Assembly (NCBI RefSeq): GCF_012935715.1
Contig: NZ_CP052860.1
Location: forward strand, 62,001 to 126,000
Reading direction: 5' to 3'
From: Pseudomonas sp. ADAK13
GTDB taxonomy: Bacteria; Pseudomonadota; Gammaproteobacteria; Pseudomonadales; Pseudomonadaceae
Length of the DNA: 64,000 nt
The position numbers were made by a program, and so were the translations under genes. This document shows positions 45,227-55,135 of this stretch, piece by piece; the stretch's first letter is position 1, and every line of letters begins with the position of its first letter. The notes under the pieces were generated by a model. The model had not been told where the DNA came from and searched no databases. It saw nothing but the letters and a program-made list of their open reading frames with translations.

Positions 45227-46323
45227 GAAAAAGCTCAATGCCTACTGGGGAGCGACGACGAGGACAACTGACCTTGTTGCCAGAACGGTATTTACTCGTT
45301 GGTTGGCTCAATGAAGCCATCCTGGCGGGCGCCCGCAGGGCGCCTGCTTGTCAGGAGGTAGGCCTTTCACTGAGGACACTGCAACGCTGGAATTTGCCGG
45401 AAGAAATCTTGGCGGATGGGCGCACGACGACGCTCAGGCGGATGCCGAACAACGCACTCAGTGAGCTTGAACGGCAAAGTATCGTGACGCTGTGCAACAG
45501 CAAAACCTATGCGCATCTGCCGCCGAGCCAAATCGTGCCACAGCTGGCTGACGAGGGGCGTTACATGGCCTCGGAGGCGACATTTTATCGCGTACTGCAC
45601 GCGGCAGGTCAGCAGCAACATCGCTCGCGTGCCAAGCGGCCGCATCGTCATGAGGCGCCCACGACTTATGCGGCGACCGCCGCCAATCAAGTGTGGTCAT
45701 GGGACATCACTTACTTGCCGTCACCGGTTCGCGGAAAGTTTTACTACCTCTATCTGATCGAGGATATCTACAGCCGGAAGGCGGTGGGTTGGGAAGTTTA
45801 CGAAGCAGAAAGCGGTGAAAAAGCAGCCGCGTTGCTGCAACGAAGCGTGACTCAGGAAAAGTGTTGGCTCCAGCCGTTGGTGCTTCACTCGGACAACGGT
45901 GCGCCGATGAAATCGTTAACGCTACTAACCAAGATGTACGACTTGGGCATCACGCCGTCTCGCGGTAGACCACGGGTCAGTAACGACAACCCGTACTCGG
46001 AATCGTTGTTCAGAACGCTGAAATACTGCCCGCAGTGGCCGCAGGACGGGTTTTCCAGCCTGGATGAGGCGCGTATCTGGGTAAGGAATTTTATGACCTG
46101 GTACAACACCGTGCACCGTCATAGTCGGATCCGCTTCGTGACACCCGCTCAACGTCACGAAGGGAAAGACCGGGAAATCTTGGCTCGCCGAGATGCGGTA
46201 TACAGGCAAGCCAGAGAGAGAAGACCGGAAAGATGGTCAGGTGAGACACGCAACTGGAACCCTATCGGGACGGTGTATCTGAACCCTGAAAGGGAGCTGA
46301 CAGTGGTGATAAAAGCCGCGTAG
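45220..46323 (+). CDS. IS3-family DDE transposase OrfB (copy 2)
   Basis: Identical to copy 1 OrfB over the catalytic core (WDITYLP, LHSDNGAPM and DNPYSESLF). The frame here extends upstream to a GTG at 45220 because of the one-base losses (MLRKSSMPTGERRRGQ); TTG at 45274 is equivalent to the copy 1 start. Without functional OrfA or the frameshift, activity of this copy is doubtful. Confidence 0.82.
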   Translation: MLRKSSMPTGERRRGQLTLLPERYLLVGWLNEAILAGARRAPACQEVGLSLRTLQRWNLPEEILADGRTTTLRRMPNNALSELERQSIVTLCNSKTYAHLPPSQIVPQLADEGRYMASEATFYRVLHAAGQQQHRSRAKRPHRHEAPTTYAATAANQVWSWDITYLPSPVRGKFYYLYLIEDIYSRKAVGWEVYEAESGEKAAALLQRSVTQEKCWLQPLVLHSDNGAPMKSLTLLTKMYDLGITPSRGRPRVSNDNPYSESLFRTLKYCPQWPQDGFSSLDEARIWVRNFMTWYNTVHRHSRIRFVTPAQRHEGKDREILARRDAVYRQARERRPERWSGETRNWNPIGTVYLNPERELTVVIKAA

Positions 46324-46361
46324 TACGACGGTGAACGCGACAACTACCTTGAAAAACGCCG

Positions 46362-46599
46362 CCGAGGCCGAACGCAGGGATTGAGGAGCGGGTAAACCGG
46401 CAGGACGCCGGTTTAGCCGCGACGGGGCAGGGACGCCCCGTCGCGGCGGCCCGCGGAGCAATGCCGGAGTGAGGGAACACCGAGCCTTAGCGAGGTGCCG
46501 ACAGGCGGGGCAGAGCCCTTTGCTTACTTTGGGGCTTTTCCAAAGTGAGTCGCTGTAAGAGCGAAACCATAAGTAGCCTTCACCTAAAAAACGGATATA
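46362..46599. repeat. Long inverted-arm element E5, right part
   Basis: The rest of the right arm, starting with the duplicated CCGA and ending AAAAACGGATATA. After it, 46600-46730 holds no gene and is C/A-rich on the + strand (36 and 39 of 60 bases in two counted lines). Confidence 0.85.
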
Positions 46600-46730
46600 C
46601 ACACAACAGCCACGTAAAGAACCCGTATAGATTCAACCCAAGCCATAACGTTTACGTCGTCTCTATTGAGCAACTAATCCCCCCTCCACTACTGTGAACT
46701 CCACACCAATCACCCCCGCAGGAAGTCATC

Positions 46731-46847
46731 GTGGAAAGTTCAACTTTAGGCATGATCGTCCTCTCAATGATCGCCCTGTTCGGCGCCGCCGCGTTCTGCT
46801 TCGAACAACTCGCCACCCGCGAATCAAAGAAAAAGAAAGCCAAATAA
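46731..46847 (+). CDS. Small single-helix membrane protein (38 aa)
   Basis: GTG at 46731 to TAA at 46845-46847. The sequence starts MESSTLGMIVLSMIALFGAA and ends RESKKKKAK: one transmembrane helix followed by a lysine-rich cytoplasmic tail. A strong AGGAAG site precedes the start and a terminator follows, so it is probably its own short transcript rather than part of kdp. No known family is recognised. Confidence 0.6.
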   Translation: MESSTLGMIVLSMIALFGAAAFCFEQLATRESKKKKAK

Positions 46848-46882
46848 GCTGATCATCAAAAGCAGCAGAACCCCAGACTTTC

Positions 46883-46919
46883 AAGGGATACCCCACCCCC
46901 GGGCTATCCCTTGTTTTCG
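46883..46919 (+). terminator. Terminator of the 38-aa gene
   Basis: The stem AAGGGATACCCC/GGGCTATCCCTT has one mismatch and is followed by GTTTTCGTT. It separates the 38-aa gene from the kdp operon. Confidence 0.75.
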
Positions 46920-47049
46920 TTCGCCCACCACAAATCCATCTATACACCGTCTTAATACCCGCACCGGCAATCAGTGCCCGAACTTGATGCCCAACCTCTT
47001 AACCTCCCCGCGTCCGCAATCGCGGCTTATTAATCAGGGGAGTTCCACC

Positions 47050-47148
47050 GTGCTCACACTCAAGTTCATCTATATCGCCAGCGGCTTATGCGCCGTCGGG
47101 CTGTTCGCTTATCTGGGTTATGCCCTCATTCGCGCCGAAAAGTTCTAG
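47050..47148 (+). CDS. kdpF: Potassium-transporting ATPase small subunit KdpF
   Basis: A 32-residue one-helix membrane peptide (GTG start) ending LGYALIRAEKF, like the KdpF end (VYALINAEAF in E. coli). GGGG-AG precedes the start. KdpF stabilises the KdpABC complex. Position just before kdpA supports the call. Confidence 0.82.
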   Translation: MLTLKFIYIASGLCAVGLFAYLGYALIRAEKF

Positions 47149-47158
47149 GGAGCCCGCC

Positions 47159-47242
47159 ATGTACGACGTGATTTTTATCGGCCTCTCCCTGGTGTTTTTT
47201 GCCGCGACAGCCATGGCCATTGTCGCCATGGGCAAGATTTGA
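47159..47242 (+). CDS. 27-aa membrane peptide between kdpF and kdpA
   Basis: ATG 47159 to TGA 47240-47242. It starts [20 protein letters not shown] and ends IVAMGKI: one hydrophobic helix. GGAG lies 6-9 bases before the ATG, and kdpA starts 13 bp after the stop. It is not KdpF (the preceding gene is), so it is a second tiny subunit candidate of the Kdp system. No homologue is recalled. Confidence 0.65.
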   Translation: MYDVIFIGLSLVFFAATAMAIVAMGKI

Positions 47243-47255
47243 ACGGAGCCTCGAC

Positions 47256-48962
47256 ATGCTAAGCACTTTGCTGGAATTTGCGCTGGTCCTGGGGTTGATG
47301 ACCGGGCTCGCCGTGCTGATGGGCAAGTGGCTGACCCGGGTTTTCACCGGGACCCGCCACGCCCTGCCGGAACGTTATACCTACCGCATGCTGGGCATCG
47401 ACCCGCTGGAAACCATGGGCTGGGCCCGCTATGGTTCGGCCCTGCTGCTGTCCAACGCGGCGATGATGCTGCTCGGCTACTTCATCCTGCGACTGCAAGC
47501 AGTGATGCCGATCAACCCACTCGGGCTGGCCGCGCAAACCCCGGACCTGGCGTTCAACACCGCCGCCTCTTTTATTACCAACACCAACTGGCAGGCGTAC
47601 TCGGGCGAAACCAGCCTGTCGAACTTCAGCCAGATGGCCGTGATCACCTTCCTGATGTTTGTCGGTGCCACGTCAGGGGTGGTCGCCGCCGCCGGCTTCA
47701 TCCGCGGTTTGAGCCGCTCAAGCTCGGCGGATATCGGTAACTTCTGGGTCGACTTCACCCGCACCCTGTACCGCGTGATGCTGCCGCTGTGTGTGGGCAT
47801 GGCGCTGGTTTATGTGTGGCAAGGCATGCCGCAGACCTTTGCCTCGCAAGCCCTGGCGACAACGCTTGAAGGCGCGCAGCAACAGTTGATTGTCGGCGCG
47901 GTGGCGAGCTTTGAATCGATCAAGCATATCGGCACCAACGGCGGCGGCTTCTTCAGCATGAACGCCGCGCATCCGTTCGAAAACCCGACACCGCTGACCA
48001 ACGCCCTGCACATCCTGAGCATGTTGCTGATCCCGTCGGCGCTGACTTACACCTTCGGCAGCATGCTGTTGCAACGCCGTCAGGGCTGGGTGTTTTTCGG
48101 CACGTTCCTGGTGATGTTCATCGGCTTTCTCGCGCTGGTGTATGGCGCGGAGCAAAACGGCAACCCGCTGCTGACCCAGGCCGGCGCCAACCAGACGCTG
48201 TCCATCGAGCAAAGCGGCGGCAATATGGAAGGCAAGGAGCTGCGTTTCGGCATCGCCGACAGCAGTCTGTTTATCGCCACCACCACTGCGGCCACCACCG
48301 GCTCGGTCAACGCGATGCACGACTCGTTGACCCCTATGGGCGGCTTCGTGCCCCTGGCGCAGATGATGCTCAACTGCGTGTTTGGCGGCGACGGCGTGGG
48401 CTTTATCAACCTGATCCAGTACGCGCTGCTGACGGTGTTCCTGGTGGGCATGATGATTGGCCGCAGCCCGGAATTCCTCGGCAAGAAGATCGAGGCCCGG
48501 GAGATGAAACTGGTGATGCTCTCGGTGCTCGCACACCCCATCAGCATCCTCGGTTTCACCGCCCTTGCCGCCTTGTGGCCCGACACCATGGCCAGCCTGA
48601 ATAACCTCGGCCCACACGGGTTCAGCGAGGTGCTCTACGCCTACACCTCGGGCACCGCCAACAACGGTTCGGCGTTCGCCGGTCTGAATGCCAACACGCC
48701 GTTTTTCAACACCACCATTGGCCTCGCGATGTTGATCGGGCGCTTCTTCACCATGCTGCCGATGCTCGCCGTGGCGGGCTCCCTGGCGATGAAAAAGACC
48801 GTGCCTGCCGGTGCCGGCACCATCCCCACCGCGACGCCATTGTTCATGGTGCTGGTGGTGTTTGTAGTGCTGGTAGTGGGTGGCCTGACTTTCCTGCCGG
48901 CGCTCGCGCTCGGCCCGCTGGTGGAGCAACTGCAGTTGCTGTCCGGCCAGACGTACAACTAA
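47256..48962 (+). CDS. kdpA: Potassium-transporting ATPase subunit KdpA
   Basis: A 568-residue membrane protein, the potassium channel-like subunit with selectivity-filter loops (for example TSFI...TNTNWQ, and GTNGGGFF near residue 230). ATG 47256 is used because KdpA N-termini begin [13 protein letters not shown]. It has about ten transmembrane segments. It translocates K+ using ATP hydrolysed by KdpB. Confidence 0.93.
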   Translation: MLSTLLEFALVLGLMTGLAVLMGKWLTRVFTGTRHALPERYTYRMLGIDPLETMGWARYGSALLLSNAAMMLLGYFILRLQAVMPINPLGLAAQTPDLAFNTAASFITNTNWQAYSGETSLSNFSQMAVITFLMFVGATSGVVAAAGFIRGLSRSSSADIGNFWVDFTRTLYRVMLPLCVGMALVYVWQGMPQTFASQALATTLEGAQQQLIVGAVASFESIKHIGTNGGGFFSMNAAHPFENPTPLTNALHILSMLLIPSALTYTFGSMLLQRRQGWVFFGTFLVMFIGFLALVYGAEQNGNPLLTQAGANQTLSIEQSGGNMEGKELRFGIADSSLFIATTTAATTGSVNAMHDSLTPMGGFVPLAQMMLNCVFGGDGVGFINLIQYALLTVFLVGMMIGRSPEFLGKKIEAREMKLVMLSVLAHPISILGFTALAALWPDTMASLNNLGPHGFSEVLYAYTSGTANNGSAFAGLNANTPFFNTTIGLAMLIGRFFTMLPMLAVAGSLAMKKTVPAGAGTIPTATPLFMVLVVFVVLVVGGLTFLPALALGPLVEQLQLLSGQTYN

Positions 48963-48972
48963 GGACACGTTG

Positions 48973-49632
48973 ATGACGACTCAATCGATATTCAAAGGGC
49001 TGTTGCGCCCGATGCTGGTTTCAGCGGTGTTTTTCATGGCGCTGACCGGCCTCGCCTACCCGATCTTCACCACCTTCGCCGCGCAGTTGCTGTTCCCGTT
49101 CCAGGCCCAGGGTTCGCTGATTGAACGTGACGGACTGGTGGTTGGCTCGGCATTGATCGGCCAGGATTTCACCCAGCCTGGCTACTTCCACGGCCGCCCG
49201 AGCATGACCCTCGGCGCCGACCCGCAAGACCCGGGCAAAAGCGTCTCGCAGCCCTACAACGCAGGCTCCAGCGGCGCCAGCAACCTGGGCCCGATCAGCC
49301 AGAAACTGGTGGACCAGGTCGCAGCCCGGGTTAAAGCCTATCGCCAGGACAACGGCCTCGCCCCCGACGCCCAGGTACCGGTGGATGCAGTCACCGCCTC
49401 CGCCTCCGGCCTGGACCCGCATATCTCGGTGGCCAACGCGCGCATCCAGTTGGCACGGGTCGCCCGCCTGCGGCAGATCCCCGAAGCCGACGTGCTGCAA
49501 CTGGTGAACGAAAACACCGCCAGCCGCACCTTCGGTTTGCTCGGCGAACCCCGGGTCAATGTGCTGCAACTCAACCTCGCGCTGGACGCCCGCCTGCCCC
49601 TGCGTCAGCCCCCCCTTGCGGCCAGTGAGTAA
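48973..49632 (+). CDS. kdpC: Potassium-transporting ATPase subunit KdpC
   Basis: A 219-residue protein with one N-terminal transmembrane helix and a periplasmic domain; the family motif is [18 protein letters not shown] 48973 follows AAGGAC. It lies between kdpA and kdpB, whereas the usual order is F-A-B-C, so the gene order here is unusual. The product looks intact. Confidence 0.92.
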   Translation: MTTQSIFKGLLRPMLVSAVFFMALTGLAYPIFTTFAAQLLFPFQAQGSLIERDGLVVGSALIGQDFTQPGYFHGRPSMTLGADPQDPGKSVSQPYNAGSSGASNLGPISQKLVDQVAARVKAYRQDNGLAPDAQVPVDAVTASASGLDPHISVANARIQLARVARLRQIPEADVLQLVNENTASRTFGLLGEPRVNVLQLNLALDARLPLRQPPLAASE

Positions 49633-49643
49633 GAGATTCCCCC

Positions 49644-51716
49644 ATGATCAAGAAAGCTCGTTTACCTCTGTTTGACCGCGCCATCGTGCTCACTGCCTGC
49701 GGCGATGCGTTCAAGAAACTGCTGCCCCAGGCGCAGTGGAAAAACCCGGTGATGTTCGTGGTGTACCTGGGCAGCATCCTCACTACCCTGCTGTGGTTCC
49801 AGTCCCTCGGCGGCCAGGGTGAAGCCCCCAGCGGGTTTATCCTCAGCATCAGCTTGTGGCTGTGGTTCACCGTGCTGTTCGCCAACTTCGCCGAGGCCCT
49901 GGCCGAGGGCCGCAGCCGCGCCCAGGCCGCCAGCCTGCGCGGGATGAAACGCCAGACCCTGGCCAAGCTGCTGCAACAACCCAGGCACGGTGCGGCGTGG
50001 CTGCCGACCGAAGCGACGCTGTTGCGCAAGGACCAGGTGGTGCTGATCGAAGCCGGCGACCTGGTGCCGCTGGACGGCGTGGTGATCGAAGGCGTGGCCT
50101 CGGTGGATGAAAGCGCAATCACCGGCGAATCGGCGCCGGTGATTCGCGAAGCCGGCGGCGACTTTTCCTCGGTCACCGGCGGCACGCGGGTGCTGTCGGA
50201 TTGGCTGGTGGTGCGCATCAGCGTCAACCCGGGCGAGTCATTCCTCGACCGCATGATCTCGATGGTCGAATCCGCCAAGCGCCAGAAGACCCCCAACGAA
50301 GTCGCCCTGACGATTTTGCTGGTGGGCCTGACCCTGTTGTTCCTGCTGGTGATCGCCACGCTGAGCCCATACTCGATCTTCGCCGTGGCCATGAGCGGCA
50401 GCGGCAGCGTGGTCAGCGCCACGGTGCTGGTGGCGTTGCTGGTGTGCCTGATCCCCACCACCATCGGCGGCCTGCTCTCGGCCATCGGCGTGGCGGGCAT
50501 GAGCCGGATGATGTCGGCCAATGTGATCGCCACCTCGGGCCGCGCCGTTGAGGCAGCGGGTGACATCGATGTGTTGCTGCTGGACAAGACCGGCACCATC
50601 ACCCTGGGCAATCGCCAGGCCAGCAGTTTCCTGCCGGCCCCGGGGGTCAAGGAAGCCGAACTGGCCGACGCGGCGCAACTGGCGTCCCTGGCCGACGAAA
50701 CGCCGGAAGGCCGCAGCATCGTGGTGTTGGCCAAGCAGAAATTCGACATCCGCGCGCGGGACATCAACGCCCTGGGCGCAAGCTTTGTGCACTTCACCGC
50801 CCAGACCCGCATGAGCGGTGTCGACCTGCCCGAAGGCCGAGGCATTCGCAAGGGCGCAGCGGATGCCATCCGCAGTCATATCGAAGCGTTGGGCGGGAGT
50901 TTTCCGGCAACCCTGCAGGCCAAGGTCGACGAAGTATCGCGCCGCGGCAGTACGCCGCTGGTGGTGTCCGACGGTGCCAAAGCCTTGGGCGTAGTGGAGC
51001 TGAAGGACGTGGTCAAGGGCGGCATGAAGGGGCGTTTTGCCGAACTGCGGCGCATGGGCATCAAGACCGTGATGATCACCGGCGACAACCGCCTGACCGC
51101 CGCCGCGATTGCGGTGGAAGCCGGCGTGGATGACTTCCTGGCCGAGGCGCGCCCGGAAGACAAGTTGCAACTGATCCGCGACTACCAGGCCCAGGGCAAG
51201 CTCGTGGCCATGACCGGCGACGGCACCAACGACGCCCCGGCACTGGCCCAGGCCGACGTGGCGGTGGCAATGAACAGCGGCACCCAGGCGGCGAAAGAGG
51301 CCGGCAACATGGTCGACCTCGACAGCAACCCGACCAAGTTGATTGAGGTGGTCGAGGTCGGCAAACAGATGCTGATGACCCGTGGCGCCCTCACGACATT
51401 CAGCGTGGCGAATGATGTGGCGAAGTACTTCGCGATCATCCCGGCGGCGTTTGTCGCGACCTACCCGCAGCTCGGTGCGTTGAACGTGATGCACCTGACC
51501 AGCCCCAACTCGGCGATTCTCAGCGCGGTGATCTTCAACGCGTTGATCATTGTCGCGTTGATTCCGCTGGCCCTGCGCGGCGTGACCTACCGCGCGATGG
51601 GTGCGGCGGCGTTGCTCAATCGCAACCTGCTGATCTATGGCCTGGGCGGCGTGCTGGTGCCGTTTGCCGGTATCAAGCTGATTGACCTGGTGCTGACCGG
51701 GCTGGGTCTCGCGTAG
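49644..51716 (+). CDS. kdpB: Potassium-transporting ATPase subunit KdpB (P-type ATPase)
   Basis: A 690-residue P-type ATPase that powers K+ uptake. The phosphorylation site DKTGT is near residue 312 ([12 protein letters not shown]). TGES (the actuator domain), [20 protein letters not shown] and seven transmembrane segments are present. It follows kdpC by 11 bp. Expression is controlled by KdpD/KdpE. Confidence 0.95.
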   Translation: MIKKARLPLFDRAIVLTACGDAFKKLLPQAQWKNPVMFVVYLGSILTTLLWFQSLGGQGEAPSGFILSISLWLWFTVLFANFAEALAEGRSRAQAASLRGMKRQTLAKLLQQPRHGAAWLPTEATLLRKDQVVLIEAGDLVPLDGVVIEGVASVDESAITGESAPVIREAGGDFSSVTGGTRVLSDWLVVRISVNPGESFLDRMISMVESAKRQKTPNEVALTILLVGLTLLFLLVIATLSPYSIFAVAMSGSGSVVSATVLVALLVCLIPTTIGGLLSAIGVAGMSRMMSANVIATSGRAVEAAGDIDVLLLDKTGTITLGNRQASSFLPAPGVKEAELADAAQLASLADETPEGRSIVVLAKQKFDIRARDINALGASFVHFTAQTRMSGVDLPEGRGIRKGAADAIRSHIEALGGSFPATLQAKVDEVSRRGSTPLVVSDGAKALGVVELKDVVKGGMKGRFAELRRMGIKTVMITGDNRLTAAAIAVEAGVDDFLAEARPEDKLQLIRDYQAQGKLVAMTGDGTNDAPALAQADVAVAMNSGTQAAKEAGNMVDLDSNPTKLIEVVEVGKQMLMTRGALTTFSVANDVAKYFAIIPAAFVATYPQLGALNVMHLTSPNSAILSAVIFNALIIVALIPLALRGVTYRAMGAAALLNRNLLIYGLGGVLVPFAGIKLIDLVLTGLGLA

Positions 51717-51730
51717 CACCGCAAATCCAC

Positions 51731-51768
51731 TGTGTGAGCGGGATTGCTGTGGCGAGCCCGCTCCCACA
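51731..51768. repeat. Single REP hairpin between kdpB and kdpD
   Basis: TGTGAGCGGG paired with CCCGCTCCCACA around GATTGCTGTGGCGAG; a REP unit of the GAGCGGG type, unlike the GGAGCTGGC REP elsewhere in the window. Confidence 0.75.
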
Positions 51769-51794
51769 ATTGAACCGCATTTACCAGGAATGAC

Positions 51795-54446
51795 ATGCCC
51801 GCATTAAACGAAGAACGCCCCGACCCCGACGCCCTGCTCGCCCGGGTCCAGCAGGAAGAACAGGCCGCCTTGCGCGGCAAATTGCGTATCTACTTCGGTT
51901 CCAACGCCGGTGTGGGCAAGACCTGCGCCATGCTCGACGCGGCGCAACGGGAAGTCAGCCTGGGCCGTGACGTACTCGCCGGCGTGGTGGAAACCCACGG
52001 CCGCGAGGAAACCGCCGACCTGCTCAACGGCCTTGAACAACTGCCCCGCGCCCACCGCCTGCACCGCGACTTTGCCCTCACCGAATTCGACCTCGACGCC
52101 GCCCTGCAACGTCGTCCTGCCGTGCTGCTGGTGGATGAACTGGCCCACAGCAACGTGCCCGGCTCGCGCCACCCGAAACGCTGGCAAGACGTGGAAGAAC
52201 TGCTCAGCGCCGGCATCGATGTGTGGACCACCCTCAACGTCCAGCACCTGGAAAGCCTTAACGATCTGGTGAGTGGGATCATTGGCATTCGCGTGCGGGA
52301 AACGGTACCCGACCACGTGTTCGACAACGCCCACGAAGTGGTGGTGGTCGACCTGCCGCCGGATGACCTGCTGCAACGTTTGAAAGACGGCAAGGTGTAC
52401 CTGGGCCCCCAGGCCGAGCGCGCGTCGCGGCACTTTTTCCGCAAGGGCAATTTATTGGCCCTGCGGGAACTGGCCCTGCGCCGCACCGCCGACCGGGTCG
52501 ACACGCAGATGCGCGTGTACCGTCGCGAACAGTCAATCAAGACCCTGTGGCCCGCCCGCGAGCGGTTGCTGGTGGGCGTGGCCGGTGACGCCGGGGATGA
52601 GCGCCTGGTGCGCGAAGCTGCACGCCTGGCGCAAAAGCTCGAAGCCGACTGGATCGTGGTGCACGTCGCCGCAGCCCAGGGGCGCGGCGCCAGGCGCTAC
52701 CTCACGGCGATGAAAACCCTGGCCCTGGCCAGCGAATTCGGCGCCGACACGGCAACATTGCCGGGCATGGACGTCGCCGAAGCGCTGGCCGCCTGTGCCC
52801 GGGAACACAACGCCAATCGCCTGGTGCTTGGCCATCACCCGCGCCGGGCATGGCGGTTCTGGCATCAGTCGGTGGGCGACCGGATCAGCCGGCATCATCC
52901 GCAAATCGACCAGATCGTGATTGCCCACGGCTTATTGCCTGCCACAGCCCCGCCCCATGAAAAACCGACGCCGGCGCCCGGCAAAACCCTGGCCTATCTC
53001 TGGGCGACCCTCGCCTGCTTCACCGCCAGCGCCATCGCCTCGCTGCTGCTGCAAGTGTTCGAGCTGGCCAACGTGGTGATGCTGTTCCTGCTCACGGTAG
53101 TGCTGGTGGCCCTGCGTTTCGGGCGCGGCCCCGGCGTCTGGGCGGCGATGCTGGCAGTGCTGTGTTTCGACTTCTTTTTCGTCCAGCCGCGCTACTCGTT
53201 TACGGTCAATGACACGCAGTATTTCTTCACCTTTGCGCTGATGCTCGGCATCGCCCTGATCACCGGGCAACTCACCGCCCGCCTGCGCCACGAAGCCCGC
53301 ACCGCCGCCGCTCGGGAACGCCGCGCCACCTCGCTGGCACGCCTGGCCCGCGACCTGTCGGCGGCGTTGACCGTGGAGCAGATCAGCGAAGTCGCGCTGC
53401 GCACCTTCAGTGGCGTGTTCGAGGCGCGGGTCGGCCTGGCCCTGCCGGACGCCGCCGATGGCGTGCACAGCGTGGGCGCAGGCGGCTTACCGATCGACGA
53501 CAGCATCGCCCAGTGGACCTACGACCACGGCCAGTCCGCCGGCCAGGGCACCGACACCTTATCCGCCGCCAAAGGCTGCTACCTGCCGCTCAAGGCACCG
53601 ATGCGCGTGCGCGGCGTGCTGGTGCTGGAACTGGCACAAAGCGAACGCCTCAACGAGCCCGAAGAACGCCGCCTGCTGGAAGCCTGCATGAGCCAGTTGG
53701 CGATTGCCCTGGAGCGTGTGCACTTCGTCGAAGTAGCCCAAAGCACCCTGGTGCAGATGGAAGGCGAGAAGATGCGCAACACCCTGCTCGCGGCGATTTC
53801 CCACGACTTGCGCACACCGCTGACCACCCTGATCGGCGCCGCCGACACCGCCCTGCCCCATGCGCCGCCAGGACCGCTGACCGAGCTGCTGCAGGGCATT
53901 CATGAGCAGGCCACTTCCATGCAACGCCTGATCGAAAACCTGCTGGACATGGCCCGCATGCAAGAGCGTGGCGTGCGGCTCAACCGGCAATGGCACTTGC
54001 TGGAAGAAATCGTCGGCAGCGCCTTGCGCCAATTGCGCGAACCGCTGGCCCGGCATGTGCTGCACACCACATTGGACCCGCAGTTGCCGCTGGTGGAAGT
54101 CGACGCGCTGTTGATCGAACGGGTGCTGGTCAACCTGCTGGACAACGCTGCCAAGTACACCCCGCCCGGCACCGTCATTACCGTGGCCGCCCGCGCAGTG
54201 TCGGACAGCATCCTGCTGGAAGTCAGCGAGACCGGCCCGGGCAGCGCGCCGGCCAATCTGTTCGAACCGTTTGCCCGTGGCCAGCAGGAGTCTTCCGTCG
54301 CCGGCATCGGCCTGGGGCTGGCCCTGGCCAAGCGCATCGTCGAAGCCCACGGCGGGCGCATCGAAGCCAAGCCTGGCCGCGAGCGCGGCATGCATTTCGT
54401 CATCACTTTACCGGCGGGCACCCCGCCCTCAATGGACGCCCTATGA
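51795..54446 (+). CDS. kdpD: Sensor histidine kinase KdpD
   Basis: An 883-residue kinase that senses potassium limitation. The N-terminal KdpD domain (about residues 22-230) has the Walker-type GSNAGVGKTCAML, followed by a USP-like domain (about 250-370). Four transmembrane helices lie at about 395-500, then GAF, HisKA (AISHDLRTPLTTL, His near residue 666) and HATPase_c. In the HATPase G1 box the usual DxGPG reads SETGPG, with Asp replaced by Glu; other boxes look normal (GIGLGLALAKRI). Its stop overlaps kdpE by four bases. Confidence 0.9.
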   Translation: MPALNEERPDPDALLARVQQEEQAALRGKLRIYFGSNAGVGKTCAMLDAAQREVSLGRDVLAGVVETHGREETADLLNGLEQLPRAHRLHRDFALTEFDLDAALQRRPAVLLVDELAHSNVPGSRHPKRWQDVEELLSAGIDVWTTLNVQHLESLNDLVSGIIGIRVRETVPDHVFDNAHEVVVVDLPPDDLLQRLKDGKVYLGPQAERASRHFFRKGNLLALRELALRRTADRVDTQMRVYRREQSIKTLWPARERLLVGVAGDAGDERLVREAARLAQKLEADWIVVHVAAAQGRGARRYLTAMKTLALASEFGADTATLPGMDVAEALAACAREHNANRLVLGHHPRRAWRFWHQSVGDRISRHHPQIDQIVIAHGLLPATAPPHEKPTPAPGKTLAYLWATLACFTASAIASLLLQVFELANVVMLFLLTVVLVALRFGRGPGVWAAMLAVLCFDFFFVQPRYSFTVNDTQYFFTFALMLGIALITGQLTARLRHEARTAAARERRATSLARLARDLSAALTVEQISEVALRTFSGVFEARVGLALPDAADGVHSVGAGGLPIDDSIAQWTYDHGQSAGQGTDTLSAAKGCYLPLKAPMRVRGVLVLELAQSERLNEPEERRLLEACMSQLAIALERVHFVEVAQSTLVQMEGEKMRNTLLAAISHDLRTPLTTLIGAADTALPHAPPGPLTELLQGIHEQATSMQRLIENLLDMARMQERGVRLNRQWHLLEEIVGSALRQLREPLARHVLHTTLDPQLPLVEVDALLIERVLVNLLDNAAKYTPPGTVITVAARAVSDSILLEVSETGPGSAPANLFEPFARGQQESSVAGIGLGLALAKRIVEAHGGRIEAKPGRERGMHFVITLPAGTPPSMDAL

Positions 54447-55135
54447 GCACTGCACGCATTCTGATTGTTGAAGACGAGGCCAATATCCGCCGCTTTGTCG
54501 GCATCGCCCTGCAGGATGAGGGCTTCCAGGTGTTCGAGGCCGACAGCGTCAAGCGCGCGTTGATCCACGCCTCCAGCCGTCAGCCAGACCTGGTGATCGT
54601 CGACCTCGGCCTGCCGGACGGCGACGGCAAACAGTTGATCAGCGAGCTGCGGGGTTGGCTGGCGGTGCCGATCCTGGTGCTGTCGGCGCGGGATCGCGAG
54701 GAGGAAAAAGTCGCAGCCCTGGATGCCGGCGCCGATGACTACCTGACCAAACCTTTCGGCGTGCCCGAGTTGCTGGCGCGCATCCGTGCGCAACTGCGTC
54801 GACACGGGCAAACCGGCACGGTGGCGGCCACCAGCAAGGTGGCATTTGGCGAGATTGAAGTAGACCTGGCGACCCATGAAGTGTGGCGCCAGGGCCTGCC
54901 GGTGCACCTGACGCCCATCGAATACCGCCTGCTCTGCGCGATGATTCGCGGGCAAAGCCGGGTACTCACCCATCGCCAATTACTGCTCGAAGTGTGGGGC
55001 CTGGATTACGTGGACCGCGCCCACTATTTGCGGGTGCATATGGCCCATCTGCGGCAAAAGCTGGAGGCGGACCCGGCCCAGCCGCAGTACTTCATTACCG
55101 AGTTGCAGGTGGGCTACCGGCTGGTGGGGTTGTGA
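54443..55135 (+). CDS. kdpE: Response regulator KdpE
   Basis: A 230-residue OmpR-type regulator. The receiver has LIVEDEANIRRF, the phosphoacceptor Asp in LVIVDLGLPDG (near residue 52) and Lys in DYLTKPFG. The C-terminal winged helix ends YFITELQVGYRLVGL. ATG 54443 overlaps the kdpD stop. It activates kdp transcription. The 3' end overlaps the convergent LysR gene by 41 bp. Confidence 0.92.
   Translation: MSTARILIVEDEANIRRFVGIALQDEGFQVFEADSVKRALIHASSRQPDLVIVDLGLPDGDGKQLISELRGWLAVPILVLSARDREEEKVAALDAGADDYLTKPFGVPELLARIRAQLRRHGQTGTVAATSKVAFGEIEVDLATHEVWRQGLPVHLTPIEYRLLCAMIRGQSRVLTHRQLLLEVWGLDYVDRAHYLRVHMAHLRQKLEADPAQPQYFITELQVGYRLVGL

Larger units (their letters stand above)
44703..46361 (+). 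mobile_element. IS3-family insertion sequence, copy 2 (with three one-base losses)
   Basis: 1659 bp, nearly identical to copy 1 but with three single-base losses, all in homopolymers: A7 to A6 (45146-45151), A6 to A5 (45228-45232) and G5 to G4 (45247-45250). The ends and the CCGA target duplication are intact, so the insertion is recent. Confidence 0.9.

Noticed and set aside
31487..46361. Composite transposon formed by the two IS copies around the 11.5-kb segment
   Set aside because: Each copy has its own matching 4-bp duplication (GTAG; CCGA), so they inserted separately, and the enclosed genes (prc, FKBP and others) are core Pseudomonas genes.
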